Assembly: GCA_945916235.1 (NCBI GenBank)
Contig: CAMEGQ010000005.1
Coordinates: 1 to 52,082 of the forward strand
DNA from: an uncultured Porphyromonadaceae bacterium
GTDB taxonomy: Bacteria; Bacteroidota; Bacteroidia; Bacteroidales; Muribaculaceae
Direction: 5' to 3'
Length of the DNA: 52,082 nucleotides
The translations under genes were made by a program, and so were the position numbers. Every line of letters starts with the position of its first letter. Position 1 is the first letter of the stretch. Positions 1-9,948 of the stretch are shown piece after piece. Below the pieces are notes generated by a model. The model had not been told where the DNA came from. It worked only from the letters and a program-made list of their open reading frames with translations, and searched no databases.

Positions 1-86
1 TGAGCTATGCGTTTATGCCTTTTCCAATTTTTATCGGACAGCAATAATTTTTTTCTACTAATCTCTACAATAGTCGAAATCTTTTG

Positions 87-94
87 TACCTTTG
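87..94 (+). promoter_or_regulatory. Bacteroidetes -7 box upstream of GH3 gene
   Basis: The sequence TACCTTTG matches the Bacteroidetes sigma-ABfr -7 consensus TAnnTTTG. It lies 78 bases before the chosen GH3 start codon at 173. No clear -33 TTTG is seen at the usual distance, so this is a probable but unproven promoter. Confidence 0.5.
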
Positions 95-172
95 TATCAA
101 ATGGCTTCAAGCATTCCCATTCCTGAGGCCCTTTGATATGCAAATATGCTTATACCAATCAACTATCACACA

Positions 173-2494
173 ATGAAACGACTGATCATTACCACATTAG
201 CCACGGCCGCCTGTATCTGTCAGGCTGTCAGTGCCCCTATCGCCAAAGACCCGGACATTGAAGCCGCCGTCGAGTCCCGCCTGGCAAAGATGACTCTTGA
301 CGAGAAGGTCGGGCAAATGTGCGAGCTCTCTATCGAGACGTTGGGCGACTGGAAAGACGGTCGGTTTATCTTCGATCAGGACAAATTGTACAACGCTATC
401 ACTGTCAACAAGGTAGGGTCAATCCTTGGCCCTCCGGGGGAGCCGACCGCTCAGACCCCGCAAAAGTGGGAAGAAATTATCTCGACGATTCAAGACATTT
501 CAATGCGTGAAATCGGCATCCCCTGCATTTACGGTCTTGACCAGAATCACGGCACAAGCTACAATCTCGGCGGCGTGCTTTTCCCGCAAAACATTAACGT
601 CGGCGCGTCGTTCAATCCCGATCTCGCACGCCAAGCCTCCGCAGTTACTGCCTACGAAACCCGTGCGGCCAACTGCCCGTGGACATATTCCCCCACTGTC
701 GACCTCACCCGCGATCCGCGCTGGAGCCGCGTCTGGGAAAATTTCGGCGAAGACCCGCTGGTCAACGCTGCGATGGGCGTAGCCCAAATCCAGGGCTTTC
801 AGGGCACAGACGCCAATCACATTGGCGCCCATAATGTTGCCACGTCAGTGAAACACTATCTCGGCTACGGCGCTCCGCGAACCGGACAAGACCGCACCCC
901 GGCCTATATCTCTCCCGCCGACCTGCGCGAGAAATATTTCGAACCCTACCGGGCCTGCATCGAAGCTGGAGCCCTCACCGTCATGGTCAACAGCGGTTCG
1001 GTCAACGGTCTGCCCGTTCATGCCAATTACGAACTTCTTACCCGGTGGCTCAAAGAGGATCTGGGATGGGACGGCATGATTATCTCTGACTGGGCCGACA
1101 TCTACAATCTGTATAGCCGCGAGCATGTCGCATCCGACAAAAAGGAAGCCATCGAGCTGGCAATCAATGCTGGTATCGACATGTCGATGGATCCCTACAA
1201 CCCCGACTTCTGCACCTTGCTCAAAGAGCTGGTCAACGAAGGGCGCGTAAGCATCGACCGCATTGACGATGCCACCCGCCGAGTGCTCCGCCTGAAATAT
1301 CGCCTCGGCCTGTTCGACGCCCCGAATACACATTTCAAGGACTATCCCGAATTTGCCTCAGCCCAACATGAAGCTCTGGCTCTCCATGCGGCCGAGGAAT
1401 CGGAAGTGCTGTTGAAGAATAAGGACAACATCCTCCCTCTGCAACGCGGCACTAAAATCCTCGTTACCGGCCCCAACGCCAACTCAATGAGATGCCTCAA
1501 TGGCGGATGGAGTTATTCATGGCAAGGCCACATTGCCGACCGGTACGCCGGAGATTACAACACCATCTACGAAGCTCTGGCCCGCAAATTCGGCGACGAT
1601 AATGTCATCCTCGAGCAGGGAGTCACATATTCTGCTCAGGGAGCATACCATGAGGAAAACGAACCCGAAATCGAGAAGGCTGTCGCTGCGGCTGCAAATG
1701 CCGACGTCATTGTAGCCTGCATAGGTGAAAATTCCTATTGTGAAACTCCCGGCAACCTTACCGACCTTGCCCTCTCTCAGAACCAGCGCAACCTGATCAA
1801 GGCGCTCTCAGCCACCGGCAAACCTCTGGTATTGATTCTCAATGAAGGTCGCCCGCGCCTGATCAGCGACATCGAACCCCTTGCCGATGCGATTGTCGAC
1901 ATACTGCTCCCCGGCAATTTTGGCGCCGATGCCCTGGCCAACATCCTCGCAGGCGATGCCAACCCTTCGGCAAAGATGCCATATACCTATCCCCGGCATT
2001 CGGCACAGCTTACTACCTACGATTATAAGGTAAGCGAGCAGATAGACAAGATGGAAGGCGCCTACGATTACGACGCCGTCATCTCCGTTCAGTGGCCGTT
2101 CGGATACGGACTCAGCTATACCACCTTTGAGTACGCCAATCTGCAATGCCCGAAGAAAGAGTTCAAAGCCGGCGACAAGTTAACCTTCAGCATCGATGTC
2201 ACAAACAGCGGCGCCACAGCCGGGAAAGAGGTGGTGATGCTGTTTAGCAGCGACAAAGTAGCATCCATCGTACCCGACAACCGCCGTCTTCGTGCCTTCA
2301 AAAAGATAGAGCTGCAACCCGGCGAGACCAAAACCGTCACCCTGCCACTGCAAGCCTCCGACCTCGCCTTTGTCGGAGCCGACGGCAAATGGATGCTCGA
2401 AAAAGGCGACTTCTGCATCCAGGTCGGCGATAAAATTCAGGACATCACCTGCACCGAAACCTACAAATACACCGCCCCCGACAAATCCCGCTGA
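173..2494 (+). CDS. GH3 family beta-glycosidase (beta-glucosidase-like), secreted
   Basis: This is a glycoside hydrolase family 3 enzyme, which releases non-reducing beta-linked sugars (usually glucose or xylose) by a retaining mechanism. An in-frame ATG at 146 exists, but the ATG at 173 gives a clean signal peptide ([21 protein letters not shown]), so the protein is taken as 773 residues. Residues about 35-390 form the TIM-barrel domain: it opens with the typical KVGQM segment, contains the KH..G motif (SVKHYLGYG), and has the IISDW motif with D306 as the expected nucleophile. An alpha/beta sandwich domain follows (about 400-620), then a fibronectin-III-like domain (about 650-760). There is no lipobox, so it is probably periplasmic. 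It converges on the TPR-type regulator with only 41 bp between them. The exact substrate cannot be told from sequence. Confidence 0.93.
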   Translation: MKRLIITTLATAACICQAVSAPIAKDPDIEAAVESRLAKMTLDEKVGQMCELSIETLGDWKDGRFIFDQDKLYNAITVNKVGSILGPPGEPTAQTPQKWEEIISTIQDISMREIGIPCIYGLDQNHGTSYNLGGVLFPQNINVGASFNPDLARQASAVTAYETRAANCPWTYSPTVDLTRDPRWSRVWENFGEDPLVNAAMGVAQIQGFQGTDANHIGAHNVATSVKHYLGYGAPRTGQDRTPAYISPADLREKYFEPYRACIEAGALTVMVNSGSVNGLPVHANYELLTRWLKEDLGWDGMIISDWADIYNLYSREHVASDKKEAIELAINAGIDMSMDPYNPDFCTLLKELVNEGRVSIDRIDDATRRVLRLKYRLGLFDAPNTHFKDYPEFASAQHEALALHAAEESEVLLKNKDNILPLQRGTKILVTGPNANSMRCLNGGWSYSWQGHIADRYAGDYNTIYEALARKFGDDNVILEQGVTYSAQGAYHEENEPEIEKAVAAAANADVIVACIGENSYCETPGNLTDLALSQNQRNLIKALSATGKPLVLILNEGRPRLISDIEPLADAIVDILLPGNFGADALANILAGDANPSAKMPYTYPRHSAQLTTYDYKVSEQIDKMEGAYDYDAVISVQWPFGYGLSYTTFEYANLQCPKKEFKAGDKLTFSIDVTNSGATAGKEVVMLFSSDKVASIVPDNRRLRAFKKIELQPGETKTVTLPLQASDLAFVGADGKWMLEKGDFCIQVGDKIQDITCTETYKYTAPDKSR

Positions 2495-2535
2495 TACTCT
2501 CACCTGCGGCTCATCATCTTATATCACAGCCGGTT

Positions 2536-5433
2536 CTACACTGATTGGGTGCGGAAGGCAACGGGCGTAATGCCTGTCGCTTTGCGGAAGAGGGTACTGA
2601 AGTAGCCTGGATCATCCATGCCGCAGCGATAAGCTATTTCCGCCACCGTGAGATCAGTGCCGAGCAGAAGCTGTTTGGCCCGGTGGATTCTGAGCTGAAG
2701 AATATAATCTTTTGTTGTCAGACCAGTAATGGCTTTTAGTTTGCGGTTAAGCTGAGCGCGACCGATACACAGTTCTGAAGCTATCCGTTCGTAATCCAGT
2801 TTTCCAGTTTCCATATATTTATGCACAGCATCCACAAACGTGTCTACAAAAGCTTTATCTCGCTGTTCGCGTTCGGAAAGTTCTTCAATACCTTCGGCGG
2901 ACTCAACTATATTCTGATGGTCTGTATCATCCAATACTGCGGCGAACTTCTTTTGCATCAGCGCTCGTTGCGCCATAAGTTTCTCAGCTCGGACATTGAG
3001 TTCGTCGGCATGAAATGGTTTTTCGAGATAAGCGTCAGCTCCAGCCTCCAGCCCCTTCATGCGGTCTGTATGAAAGGCGCGGGCTGTAACCATAATGACT
3101 GGTATATGATCTGTGAGGCCTGATTGGCGTATCTTCCGGGTAAACTCGAATCCATCCATTTCCGGCATCATCACATCGGTAATGATAAGGTCAGGTACCA
3201 GAGCTTCTGCTTTTGTCAGTGCTTCTTTTCCATTGGTTGCGAAGTAATAGCTGAAGGCTGGATTCATCTGAGCGGCAATGTATTTGGCCACATCCGGAGT
3301 GTCTTCTACTATAAGTATGCGTGTCACATCCGCTTCACTGTCGAGGCTGTCAGAGGCGTTGGATTGAACGTCCGAATCCGTAGACACAGGTTGTTCCAGC
3401 CTATAATTCTCCATTTTGAACGGCTCCTCTACCTCCACAGATGATCGAAGCGGAAGGATGACGGTAAAGGTGGATCCGCGCCCAGGTTCGCTGTCTACAT
3501 TGATTTTGCCGTCCATAGCTTTTGCCGAAATGGCGGCAAGAGGAAGTCCCAGACCTGTGCCGACACTTCGGAGTCCGTTGTCGGCCTGATAAAAAGGTTT
3601 GAAAATCTCCTTCTTTTGATCCGGAGTCAATCCTACGCCATCATCATGCACAGTTAGCACAAAGCTGTCGCCATGAACTGATGCCTGGACTTTCACCGAA
3701 CCGCCGGGCTTGGAAAATTTCACTGCATTTGAAACCAGATTATATACTATTCGCTGCATATATTCTGGCACAAAGTCCATGGGAATCTGAGCCGGATCGG
3801 CGCTATATTCTACGGTAACATGGCGCTCGGCACCATAAAGGCGGCAGTTTTCGCACAGCATTGTAATATAGGCCGCAACATCGCCATGCTTATATGGCAG
3901 CAAACCGGCAACGTTCGACAGTTTGGCTATGTCGAGAAGCTGATTCACAAGGCTCAGTAGATTGCTCTCGTTGCGTCGGATAGCTTGAAGATCATCGGTT
4001 ACAGTATCGATGTCGCCGATGTGCCTCAGGGCGTGGTCAGAGGCTCCGCGTATTACAGTAAGCGGCGTGCGGAATTCATGGGTGATGTTATTGAAGAAGT
4101 TCGTAAGGTCCTCTTCTTCGCGGCGAAGCATCTCGTTGTGAAGACGCCTTAACCGGTTCAGTCTGATTAACAGAAGGATAGCAGCGACTGCGAGAAGCAG
4201 AATAATAGCCGCACTCCGGATCATGGCGCGATGCTGGCGCTTTTCATATTCCAGATTCTGCTGAAGCACAAGTTGATGCTCGGCAAGCTTCTCATTCTCA
4301 TATTTTGCGGCAAATTCGCTGGTTGCCTCGCGGATTTCGCGCTGATAGAGCGAGTCCTTCAAGACTGAAAGCCGCTCGAGATGTGCCATCGCCGTGCGGG
4401 GGTCAGATTGCTTCAAAGCATCATACAGTCCTTGTCTCGACTTGCTCTCGTTGAAATAATCACCGCTCTGAGCGAAGAATTTTAGCGCTTTATCAAAATA
4501 ATCGGCAGCTTTCTCCGGCTGATTATCTGTCAGCGCTATGGAGCCCAACTGATTACAGGCGATGCTATACGACTGAATATTCCCAGCCTTTTCAAGCAAT
4601 GGCAAAGCTTTAAGCAGATTCTCGCGGGCATCGGCCGTTTTGCCGGCGCCCATCTGCACCGCGGCAAGTTGACAAAGCCTGATGGCAGCTCGGCCTTCGC
4701 GGCGACAGGCCATATCTATTTCGTAGGCTTTTGTGGCGTATTCTATTGCCTTTGCATTGTCATTGAGATTTTGATACACTTCCGAGGCGATACCCATCTG
4801 AATAGCCATGCGCAACGAATCATCCACAGCCGAGCTGTTCTTGATAGCCTCCACTATATACTTCCGGGCATCGGCAGGGCGGTCAGAAGAAAGATACATA
4901 AACGCCAGATTGCTCAGATCGCTGCTTATGGCGCTCTTATCGCCGGTTTTACGGTCCATCGCGAGCACCTCCTTTCCATATCTTATGGCATTGGCATAGT
5001 CGGCCATCCTCGCAGATGCCGCAGAGAGATTGCTCAGGCAATCGATAATTTTCTGAGTTGCTCCTGAACCCCGCAACAGTGGCAACGCCCCGTTGGCGAA
5101 TCTAACCGCATCCTGATAGTGCTGCATGTCAAAGCAATAACCGGAGGCTGTCAGCCTGAATTCGGCCCGTACTGAGTCAGCAGGCCAGTTATCGGGCATT
5201 GTATAGGGTTCGTCGAAATACTCTTCCTTGTTGAGTATGTCGAAGAAGCGGTTAGCGAGGGCTTTTTGGCGTTTGTCATCGGCATCGTCAAACTCTGCAA
5301 GAATTTGCGGCACCGTCATTTTGTCGACCGGCTCGGCTGCAAACCCGATGCCGCAAGACATCAGTGTTAAAGCAACGACAAGAAGTGTCCGCCGGTTAAT
5401 ATGCGGTAAATCTAATTTTAAAACGTGTATCAT
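2536..5433 (-). CDS. TPR-sensor hybrid histidine kinase / response regulator / AraC transcription factor
   Basis: This 965-residue one-protein two-component system has an N-terminal signal or anchor (about 12-32), then helical TPR-like repeats (about 85-345) that would lie in the periplasm, a coiled segment (about 355-400) and a transmembrane helix (about 404-424). The cytoplasmic part has a HisKA domain with phospho-acceptor H452 (ITHEFRTPL) and an ATPase domain with N-box N565/N569 and G-boxes DDGVGL (597-602) and GTGLGL (625-630). A receiver domain follows with D753 (ITDVMMP) and the Lys of EKPF (805), then an AraC-type helix-turn-helix (about 880-962). It differs from the beta-propeller HTCS regulators of polysaccharide loci because the sensor is TPR. 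It is divergent from the BspA-like gene at 5663, whose promoter region carries direct repeats, and convergent with GH3. The signal it reads is unknown. Confidence 0.92.
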   Translation of the reverse strand: MIHVLKLDLPHINRRTLLVVALTLMSCGIGFAAEPVDKMTVPQILAEFDDADDKRQKALANRFFDILNKEEYFDEPYTMPDNWPADSVRAEFRLTASGYCFDMQHYQDAVRFANGALPLLRGSGATQKIIDCLSNLSAASARMADYANAIRYGKEVLAMDRKTGDKSAISSDLSNLAFMYLSSDRPADARKYIVEAIKNSSAVDDSLRMAIQMGIASEVYQNLNDNAKAIEYATKAYEIDMACRREGRAAIRLCQLAAVQMGAGKTADARENLLKALPLLEKAGNIQSYSIACNQLGSIALTDNQPEKAADYFDKALKFFAQSGDYFNESKSRQGLYDALKQSDPRTAMAHLERLSVLKDSLYQREIREATSEFAAKYENEKLAEHQLVLQQNLEYEKRQHRAMIRSAAIILLLAVAAILLLIRLNRLRRLHNEMLRREEEDLTNFFNNITHEFRTPLTVIRGASDHALRHIGDIDTVTDDLQAIRRNESNLLSLVNQLLDIAKLSNVAGLLPYKHGDVAAYITMLCENCRLYGAERHVTVEYSADPAQIPMDFVPEYMQRIVYNLVSNAVKFSKPGGSVKVQASVHGDSFVLTVHDDGVGLTPDQKKEIFKPFYQADNGLRSVGTGLGLPLAAISAKAMDGKINVDSEPGRGSTFTVILPLRSSVEVEEPFKMENYRLEQPVSTDSDVQSNASDSLDSEADVTRILIVEDTPDVAKYIAAQMNPAFSYYFATNGKEALTKAEALVPDLIITDVMMPEMDGFEFTRKIRQSGLTDHIPVIMVTARAFHTDRMKGLEAGADAYLEKPFHADELNVRAEKLMAQRALMQKKFAAVLDDTDHQNIVESAEGIEELSEREQRDKAFVDTFVDAVHKYMETGKLDYERIASELCIGRAQLNRKLKAITGLTTKDYILQLRIHRAKQLLLGTDLTVAEIAYRCGMDDPGYFSTLFRKATGITPVAFRTQSV

Positions 5434-5529
5434 TTCTCCTGTTTGGTTTAGAAACCGTTTTAAAGTTACTCATAATTTTTCAAATCTCACTGTCAAAACC
5501 ATTAAAAACAAGAGCATTAGTCTCAGAAT

Positions 5530-5574
5530 GTTCCCCGTTTCAAATATTTTGTCAAAAGGTGTTCCTCGTTTCAA
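5530..5574 (+). promoter_or_regulatory. Paired direct repeats, candidate AraC-type regulator site
   Basis: GTTCCCCGTTTCAA (5530-5543) and GTTCCTCGTTTCAA (5561-5574) differ at one base in 14 and start 31 bp apart, about three helical turns. The second copy ends 22 bp before the -7 box at 5597, where a -33 element would otherwise sit. The site lies between the divergent TPR-type regulator and the BspA-like gene. Direct repeats are the usual form of AraC-family sites; assignment to this regulator is inference. Confidence 0.45.
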
Positions 5575-5596
5575 TAGAGGGTAACGCTCATCTTGA

Positions 5597-5604
5597 TAAC
5601 TTTG
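5597..5604 (+). promoter_or_regulatory. Bacteroidetes -7 box upstream of BspA-like gene
   Basis: TAACTTTG fits TAnnTTTG and lies 58 bases before the ATG at 5663, giving a leader of about 50 nt. No good -33 TTTG is present. The second 14-bp direct repeat occupies that region instead, as expected for an activator-dependent promoter. Confidence 0.55.
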
Positions 5605-5662
5605 CGTACATCATTGAATCTGCTTTCCATAATCGCGCCATTACAACTAACCATTATCATAT

Positions 5663-8600
5663 ATGAAGCATCTTTTCACCTCTATGTTGGCATTGTCCAT
5701 CGGGTTTTCATTCGCCAATGCCGACGACTTCGTCGTTGATGGACATACCTATACCATTATGGGCACCGGGGAAAGCCCCTATGTCACTTTGAAAGAGATT
5801 GCCAACGGCACTACCGGCACCTTCGTCATCCCCGATGTTGTCCAATACGACAATGTAACCTATCGCGTCACAAGCGTTGGATTTCACGCCTCCTACTATG
5901 CAAAGATTACAAAACTGGTAATCGGTGCCAACGTCTATTCTACTGCAAATTACGCCTTTGAAGGCTGCTCAACGCTGAAAGAGATTGACTTCGGCTCCAA
6001 CACCTTCTTTCCCGGCTCAGGAGCCTTCAAGGGCTGCGGATTCGAAACGCTGACAATCCCTGCAAATGTGCAGCTCTCATCTTCGTATTCCGAGCAGTTC
6101 AGCAGTTGCAGATCGCTGACTTCACTTACCGTTGAAGGCACGCAAATCAGTAAAAGCTGCTTCGCCGGATGCTCATCGCTGACAGAAATCTCAATGCCCG
6201 AAGTCACGACCATAGGCAAACAGGCTTTTCAGGGCTGCTCGTCGTTGATTGAAGTAGCAATGCCGAAGAAACTGAAGGCGCTCGGCGCCAGCGCGTTCAA
6301 TAGTTGCACCAGTCTTCGCATAGTCCGATCCGAAGCTGACCCCAAAGCCAACTGCATGTATTCACTCACGGGCAGCGACTATACTCAACCGCATAACGAC
6401 AAGCTCCACATATATGTCCCCGATGATCTATATGCCACATATGTCAATTATAAATGGGATACATGGGGCAACCTCCACCGCATGAGCGAATACCCGGCTG
6501 TCATTGGCGACTTGGCCTATGTGCTCGACCGCGACAATCACACCGCCACTGCCACCGCCGATTTCACTCGCGTAGATCCGGCCATCACTGCCGAGTCCAT
6601 TACCGTACCCGCCACCATACGTTTCGAAGATGTTGACTATGCCGTCACAGCAGTGGCCGACGGCACTTTCAAGGGGGCGTCCTGTCAATCAATCGTCATC
6701 TCCGAGGGTATCAGAAGCATCGGCAGAGAGGCCTTCCGCAATTGCACTTCCCTGACCTCCGTATCGCTCCCGTCCACGCTCACCAACCTCGGCATACTGG
6801 CTTTCGACGGATGCACAGCCCTGACCGGCATAGCCATTCCCGGCAGCCTGACCACCATCCCCGATTATGGCTTCCAGAAGTGCACATCCCTGAAGTCCGT
6901 CACCATAGGCAACGGCACCACTACAGTGGGCCATAAGGCATTCAGCAACTGCTCAGCATTGACCTCTGCCCCACTCCCTGCATCTGTCACCACCGTGCGC
7001 AGTCAGGGATTCTATGGCTGCTCCAGCCTGCTTACAGCCATTAAGGATTGCCGTCTGACCGAAGTGGGCGACAGCGCTTTCTATTATTGCAACGCCATGA
7101 CCGACCCCATCACAGTAGCCGGCACAGTCGGCAAGTGCGCTTTTTATGAAGGTGGTTATTACCGAGGATCGGTTTATCCTGAGGTTATTACGCTCGAAGG
7201 ACTGACCACTATCGGTGACCTTGCATTCTCTAATCTAAAGCATATCACAGAGCTTGACTTGCCGGCATCGCTTCTAAGCATAGGTTATTCAGGATTCGCC
7301 AAATGCACATCGCTGACCAAGATAACAATGCGCGGCACTACTCCTCCCTCCATCACTTCTACCACATTCAGCGATTGCTCAGGTATTACCGTCTATGTCC
7401 CTGGCGAAGCCCTTGCCGACTACAAGGCCGCAACAGGTTGGAAAGCGCTCAACATTCAGGCGCAGCCCGTTATGTACAACGGCATAGCCTACGCATTCGA
7501 CTCCACAACCAATACCGCGACCGTAATAGCCGGAGAATACCGCGGTTACAGCGGCGACATCGTTATCCCGGGGATAGTCAACCACAAAGGCACGGACTAT
7601 GACGTTATCGCCATCGACGAAAACGCCTTCCTCCATTGCGGCGGCGTCACCTCCATCACTCTTCCCTCCAGCGTTACCAAGGTTGGGAACGGAGCTTTTC
7701 AGGGTACCTCAATCACCACCATCGACTTAAGCTATGTCACTGATCTGGGCGAAACGGCTCTCGCCGGATGCATCAGTCTGACCTCGGCTAAACTTTACGA
7801 ATACATCACCAAAATCCCCAATTCCACTTTCTACAAGTGCGTCAGCCTGCGCAGTTTCGACATCCCCCAATTCGTGACCGAAATAGGCATGGAAGCGTTT
7901 ATGGGCGCCGGACTGGAGGCTGTCATGATTCCGCCGATAGTCCGCTCCCTCAATCCCATGAGTTTCGCCGGTTGCGAGAACCTGAAGATTGTGCATTTCC
8001 CCACCGGACTGAGAACTATTGGAGAATATGCCTTCGACGGTGACCGCGAACTTAAAGTCATCAACTGGTACGACTCCGAGGAATACGAGGATGATCCTGA
8101 TAAACCCGTGGTCAACGCCCCGAATCGTCGCGCCGCAGCCATTGACCCCGCAGATCTGACTTATCACCTCACGACCATCGGCTCCGGCGCTTTCAGCCGC
8201 ACAGGTCTGACATACTTCTATATTCCCCGTACCGTTGAAAAGGCCGGTCTGACAATCGGAGGCTATTGCTTCGAAGAAACAGCCATTGCCCGCCTTGATG
8301 TGGCAGCTGTAGATCTTCCCACTCTTGACGAATACGGATTTAGCGAAGACACCTACAATACCGCTCTGATCTTCGTACCTGAAACGAAGCTTGCCGACTA
8401 CAAGGCCGACGCATCATGGGGTAAATTCAAAGGATATCCCAATGCAAACGACACCCAGATGTTTGTGTTTGCTGATGAAGAGCAGACTCAGGTCTATTAC
8501 GCCGGTGAAACTGATGGCAACGCTGCCGGCACTTACTCGGTACCCGATGTCGTTACCGATGGAAAGAATAAGTACGAAGTGGTAGCCGTGGCTGCCTCAG

Positions 8601-9487
8601 CATTAAAAGATACCGACATTACTTCTGTAGAACTTCCTTCGTCGGTGGTAAGCTATGGCAACAGTGCCTTTGAAGGCTGTCAGTCGCTTGCGAGCGTCAG
8701 CTACCGCCCCTCCGGCTCAGCCCCCGTGATTGCAAAAGTCAAGCAGTCGCAGATACTCAAACCCGCCAAAGCTGAAGCTGTCCTGGTTGAATCCTCGCTC
8801 GGCAAAAACGCTTTCCATGGATGCACCAGCCTTACCAACGTAGTTCTCCCCGAGGGGATCACATCCATCCCGGAAAACGCATTCCGCGATTGCACCTCGC
8901 TTACCGAGTTCGAAATCCCTGAGAATGTAACAGCAATCGGTGAAGGAGCTTTTCAGGGCAGCTCGATTAAAAGCGTCGTGATACCCGAAAATATATACAA
9001 TGTCGGTGCCCGTGCTTTCAAGAATTGTACATCCCTGACATCCGTTTCGCTCCCCTCTACCCTTTCCGAATTGCAGCAGCAGAGCTTCATGGGTTGCACA
9101 TCTCTGGAGCATGTCACCATTCCGGCCAATATTGACTACATCGCATCCGAAGCCTTTGCCGGCGACAATCTCAAATCTGTCACTTGCCTTGCCACCTCCG
9201 CGCCATGGGTTGACAATGAGAACGCCTTCTCCAAGGAGACTTACTCCAGAGCATCGCTTTACGTTCCCGAATCTGCTATAGATGAATACCGTAGCGCCAA
9301 CGTCTGGAGCAAATTCAACCATTTGGATGTAACCACAAGTCTGCCTGCAATTGAGATTGATGCAGCTAATGCAGACACTTCCAACTGGGAATACTTCACG
9401 CTCCAAGGCCGGAAAGTCACCCATCCGACCGCTGGCATATATATCCGCATTCAGGGCACGAAGGCTGAAAAGATTGCAGTGAAATAA
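5663..9487 (+). CDS. BspA-like leucine-rich-repeat surface protein
   Basis: A 1274-residue secreted protein built almost wholly of BspA/LRR_5-type repeats, recognisable as recurring units of the type IP.SVT.IG..AF.GC.SLTS. The signal peptide is residues 1-20 (cleavage after FANA). The repeats fall into several larger modules (about 25-270, 275-600, 605-920, 930-1225). Each opens with a short beta-rich stretch (for example YAFDSTTNTATV) and ends with a VYVP..-type segment followed by a Y/W-rich linker. The last 40 residues (LQGRKVTHPTAGIYIR to IAVK) resemble the short C-terminal sorting/anchoring tail seen on many Bacteroidales secreted proteins. BspA-type LRR proteins act in adhesion and binding of host or microbial surfaces, but no ligand can be named here. 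It has its own promoter and sits divergent from the TPR-type regulator, its most likely controller. Confidence 0.9.
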   Translation: MKHLFTSMLALSIGFSFANADDFVVDGHTYTIMGTGESPYVTLKEIANGTTGTFVIPDVVQYDNVTYRVTSVGFHASYYAKITKLVIGANVYSTANYAFEGCSTLKEIDFGSNTFFPGSGAFKGCGFETLTIPANVQLSSSYSEQFSSCRSLTSLTVEGTQISKSCFAGCSSLTEISMPEVTTIGKQAFQGCSSLIEVAMPKKLKALGASAFNSCTSLRIVRSEADPKANCMYSLTGSDYTQPHNDKLHIYVPDDLYATYVNYKWDTWGNLHRMSEYPAVIGDLAYVLDRDNHTATATADFTRVDPAITAESITVPATIRFEDVDYAVTAVADGTFKGASCQSIVISEGIRSIGREAFRNCTSLTSVSLPSTLTNLGILAFDGCTALTGIAIPGSLTTIPDYGFQKCTSLKSVTIGNGTTTVGHKAFSNCSALTSAPLPASVTTVRSQGFYGCSSLLTAIKDCRLTEVGDSAFYYCNAMTDPITVAGTVGKCAFYEGGYYRGSVYPEVITLEGLTTIGDLAFSNLKHITELDLPASLLSIGYSGFAKCTSLTKITMRGTTPPSITSTTFSDCSGITVYVPGEALADYKAATGWKALNIQAQPVMYNGIAYAFDSTTNTATVIAGEYRGYSGDIVIPGIVNHKGTDYDVIAIDENAFLHCGGVTSITLPSSVTKVGNGAFQGTSITTIDLSYVTDLGETALAGCISLTSAKLYEYITKIPNSTFYKCVSLRSFDIPQFVTEIGMEAFMGAGLEAVMIPPIVRSLNPMSFAGCENLKIVHFPTGLRTIGEYAFDGDRELKVINWYDSEEYEDDPDKPVVNAPNRRAAAIDPADLTYHLTTIGSGAFSRTGLTYFYIPRTVEKAGLTIGGYCFEETAIARLDVAAVDLPTLDEYGFSEDTYNTALIFVPETKLADYKADASWGKFKGYPNANDTQMFVFADEEQTQVYYAGETDGNAAGTYSVPDVVTDGKNKYEVVAVAASALKDTDITSVELPSSVVSYGNSAFEGCQSLASVSYRPSGSAPVIAKVKQSQILKPAKAEAVLVESSLGKNAFHGCTSLTNVVLPEGITSIPENAFRDCTSLTEFEIPENVTAIGEGAFQGSSIKSVVIPENIYNVGARAFKNCTSLTSVSLPSTLSELQQQSFMGCTSLEHVTIPANIDYIASEAFAGDNLKSVTCLATSAPWVDNENAFSKETYSRASLYVPESAIDEYRSANVWSKFNHLDVTTSLPAIEIDAANADTSNWEYFTLQGRKVTHPTAGIYIRIQGTKAEKIAVK

Positions 9488-9602
9488 TGCGATCTGATTA
9501 AGGCGCACCTGCATCGGAAAAGCCTATCGCATACTCCCCTCATATTTACGCCACCGTGCCGACGAGACAGCGTTGCGAAATTGATTGCGGCAGCGCTCTG
9601 AG

Positions 9603-9643
9603 ATTGATTCCGCGAATTTTTTTTCGAAATTTGCGGAATCAAT
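9603..9643. repeat. Long inverted repeat (hairpin) downstream of BspA-like gene
   Basis: The arms ATTGATTCCGCGAATTT (9603-9619) and AAATTTGCGGAATCAAT (9627-9643) pair at 16 of 17 positions, the remaining pair being G-U on the + strand, around a 7-nt loop. It begins 116 bp after the BspA-like stop codon. There is no T run directly after the right arm, so a simple intrinsic terminator is not supported, although 3'-end stabilisation is possible. Confidence 0.7.
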
Positions 9644-9681
9644 TCCTCATTTTTCCCGATTTTTACGGAATCAATTCCTCA
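9634..9681. repeat. 16-bp direct repeat, two copies 32 bp apart
   Basis: CGGAATCAATTCCTCA occurs at 9634-9649 and again at 9666-9681 with no mismatch. The first copy overlaps the right arm of the adjacent hairpin. Function unknown. Confidence 0.8.
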
Positions 9682-9948
9682 AAATTCTGAAATTTTGCGG
9701 TAATCACTAATTGTGCGTCGCAATTCGGCGCTCGATGTATCCAGTCGGGACGCGGCCTCGGAAGGGCGGGTCCCGGATGATTTTGCGGCGAATCGGGCGG
9801 AAATAATTATGTGTTTTATCTGTCCGAGTTACAAATGATTACGTTAGTAGCTCTAAATCTTTTATGATATTTTATATGTGAATCTGGGGCGTAGTTCAGT
9901 AATTTTCCTTAATTTTATGCAATTTTTGAAAACACACTATTCTAAACA

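Larger units (their letters stand above)
9488..9948. other. Non-coding region with hairpin and direct repeats
   Basis: This 461-bp stretch between the BspA-like gene and the lipid operon has no convincing gene. It holds copies of an ATTGATT/AATCAAT motif (near 9580, 9603, 9637 and 9669), a long hairpin (9603-9643), a 16-bp direct repeat (9634-9649 and 9666-9681), and an AT-rich 3' half (about 9800-9948) that should contain the promoter of the next operon. No TAnnTTTG box was found there. Confidence 0.7.

Noticed and set aside
9748-9776. GC-rich inverted repeat CGGGAC/GTCCCG in the 9.5-9.9 kb gap
   Set aside because: Only six bases pair with a long loop and no T run, so it is not distinguishable from chance.
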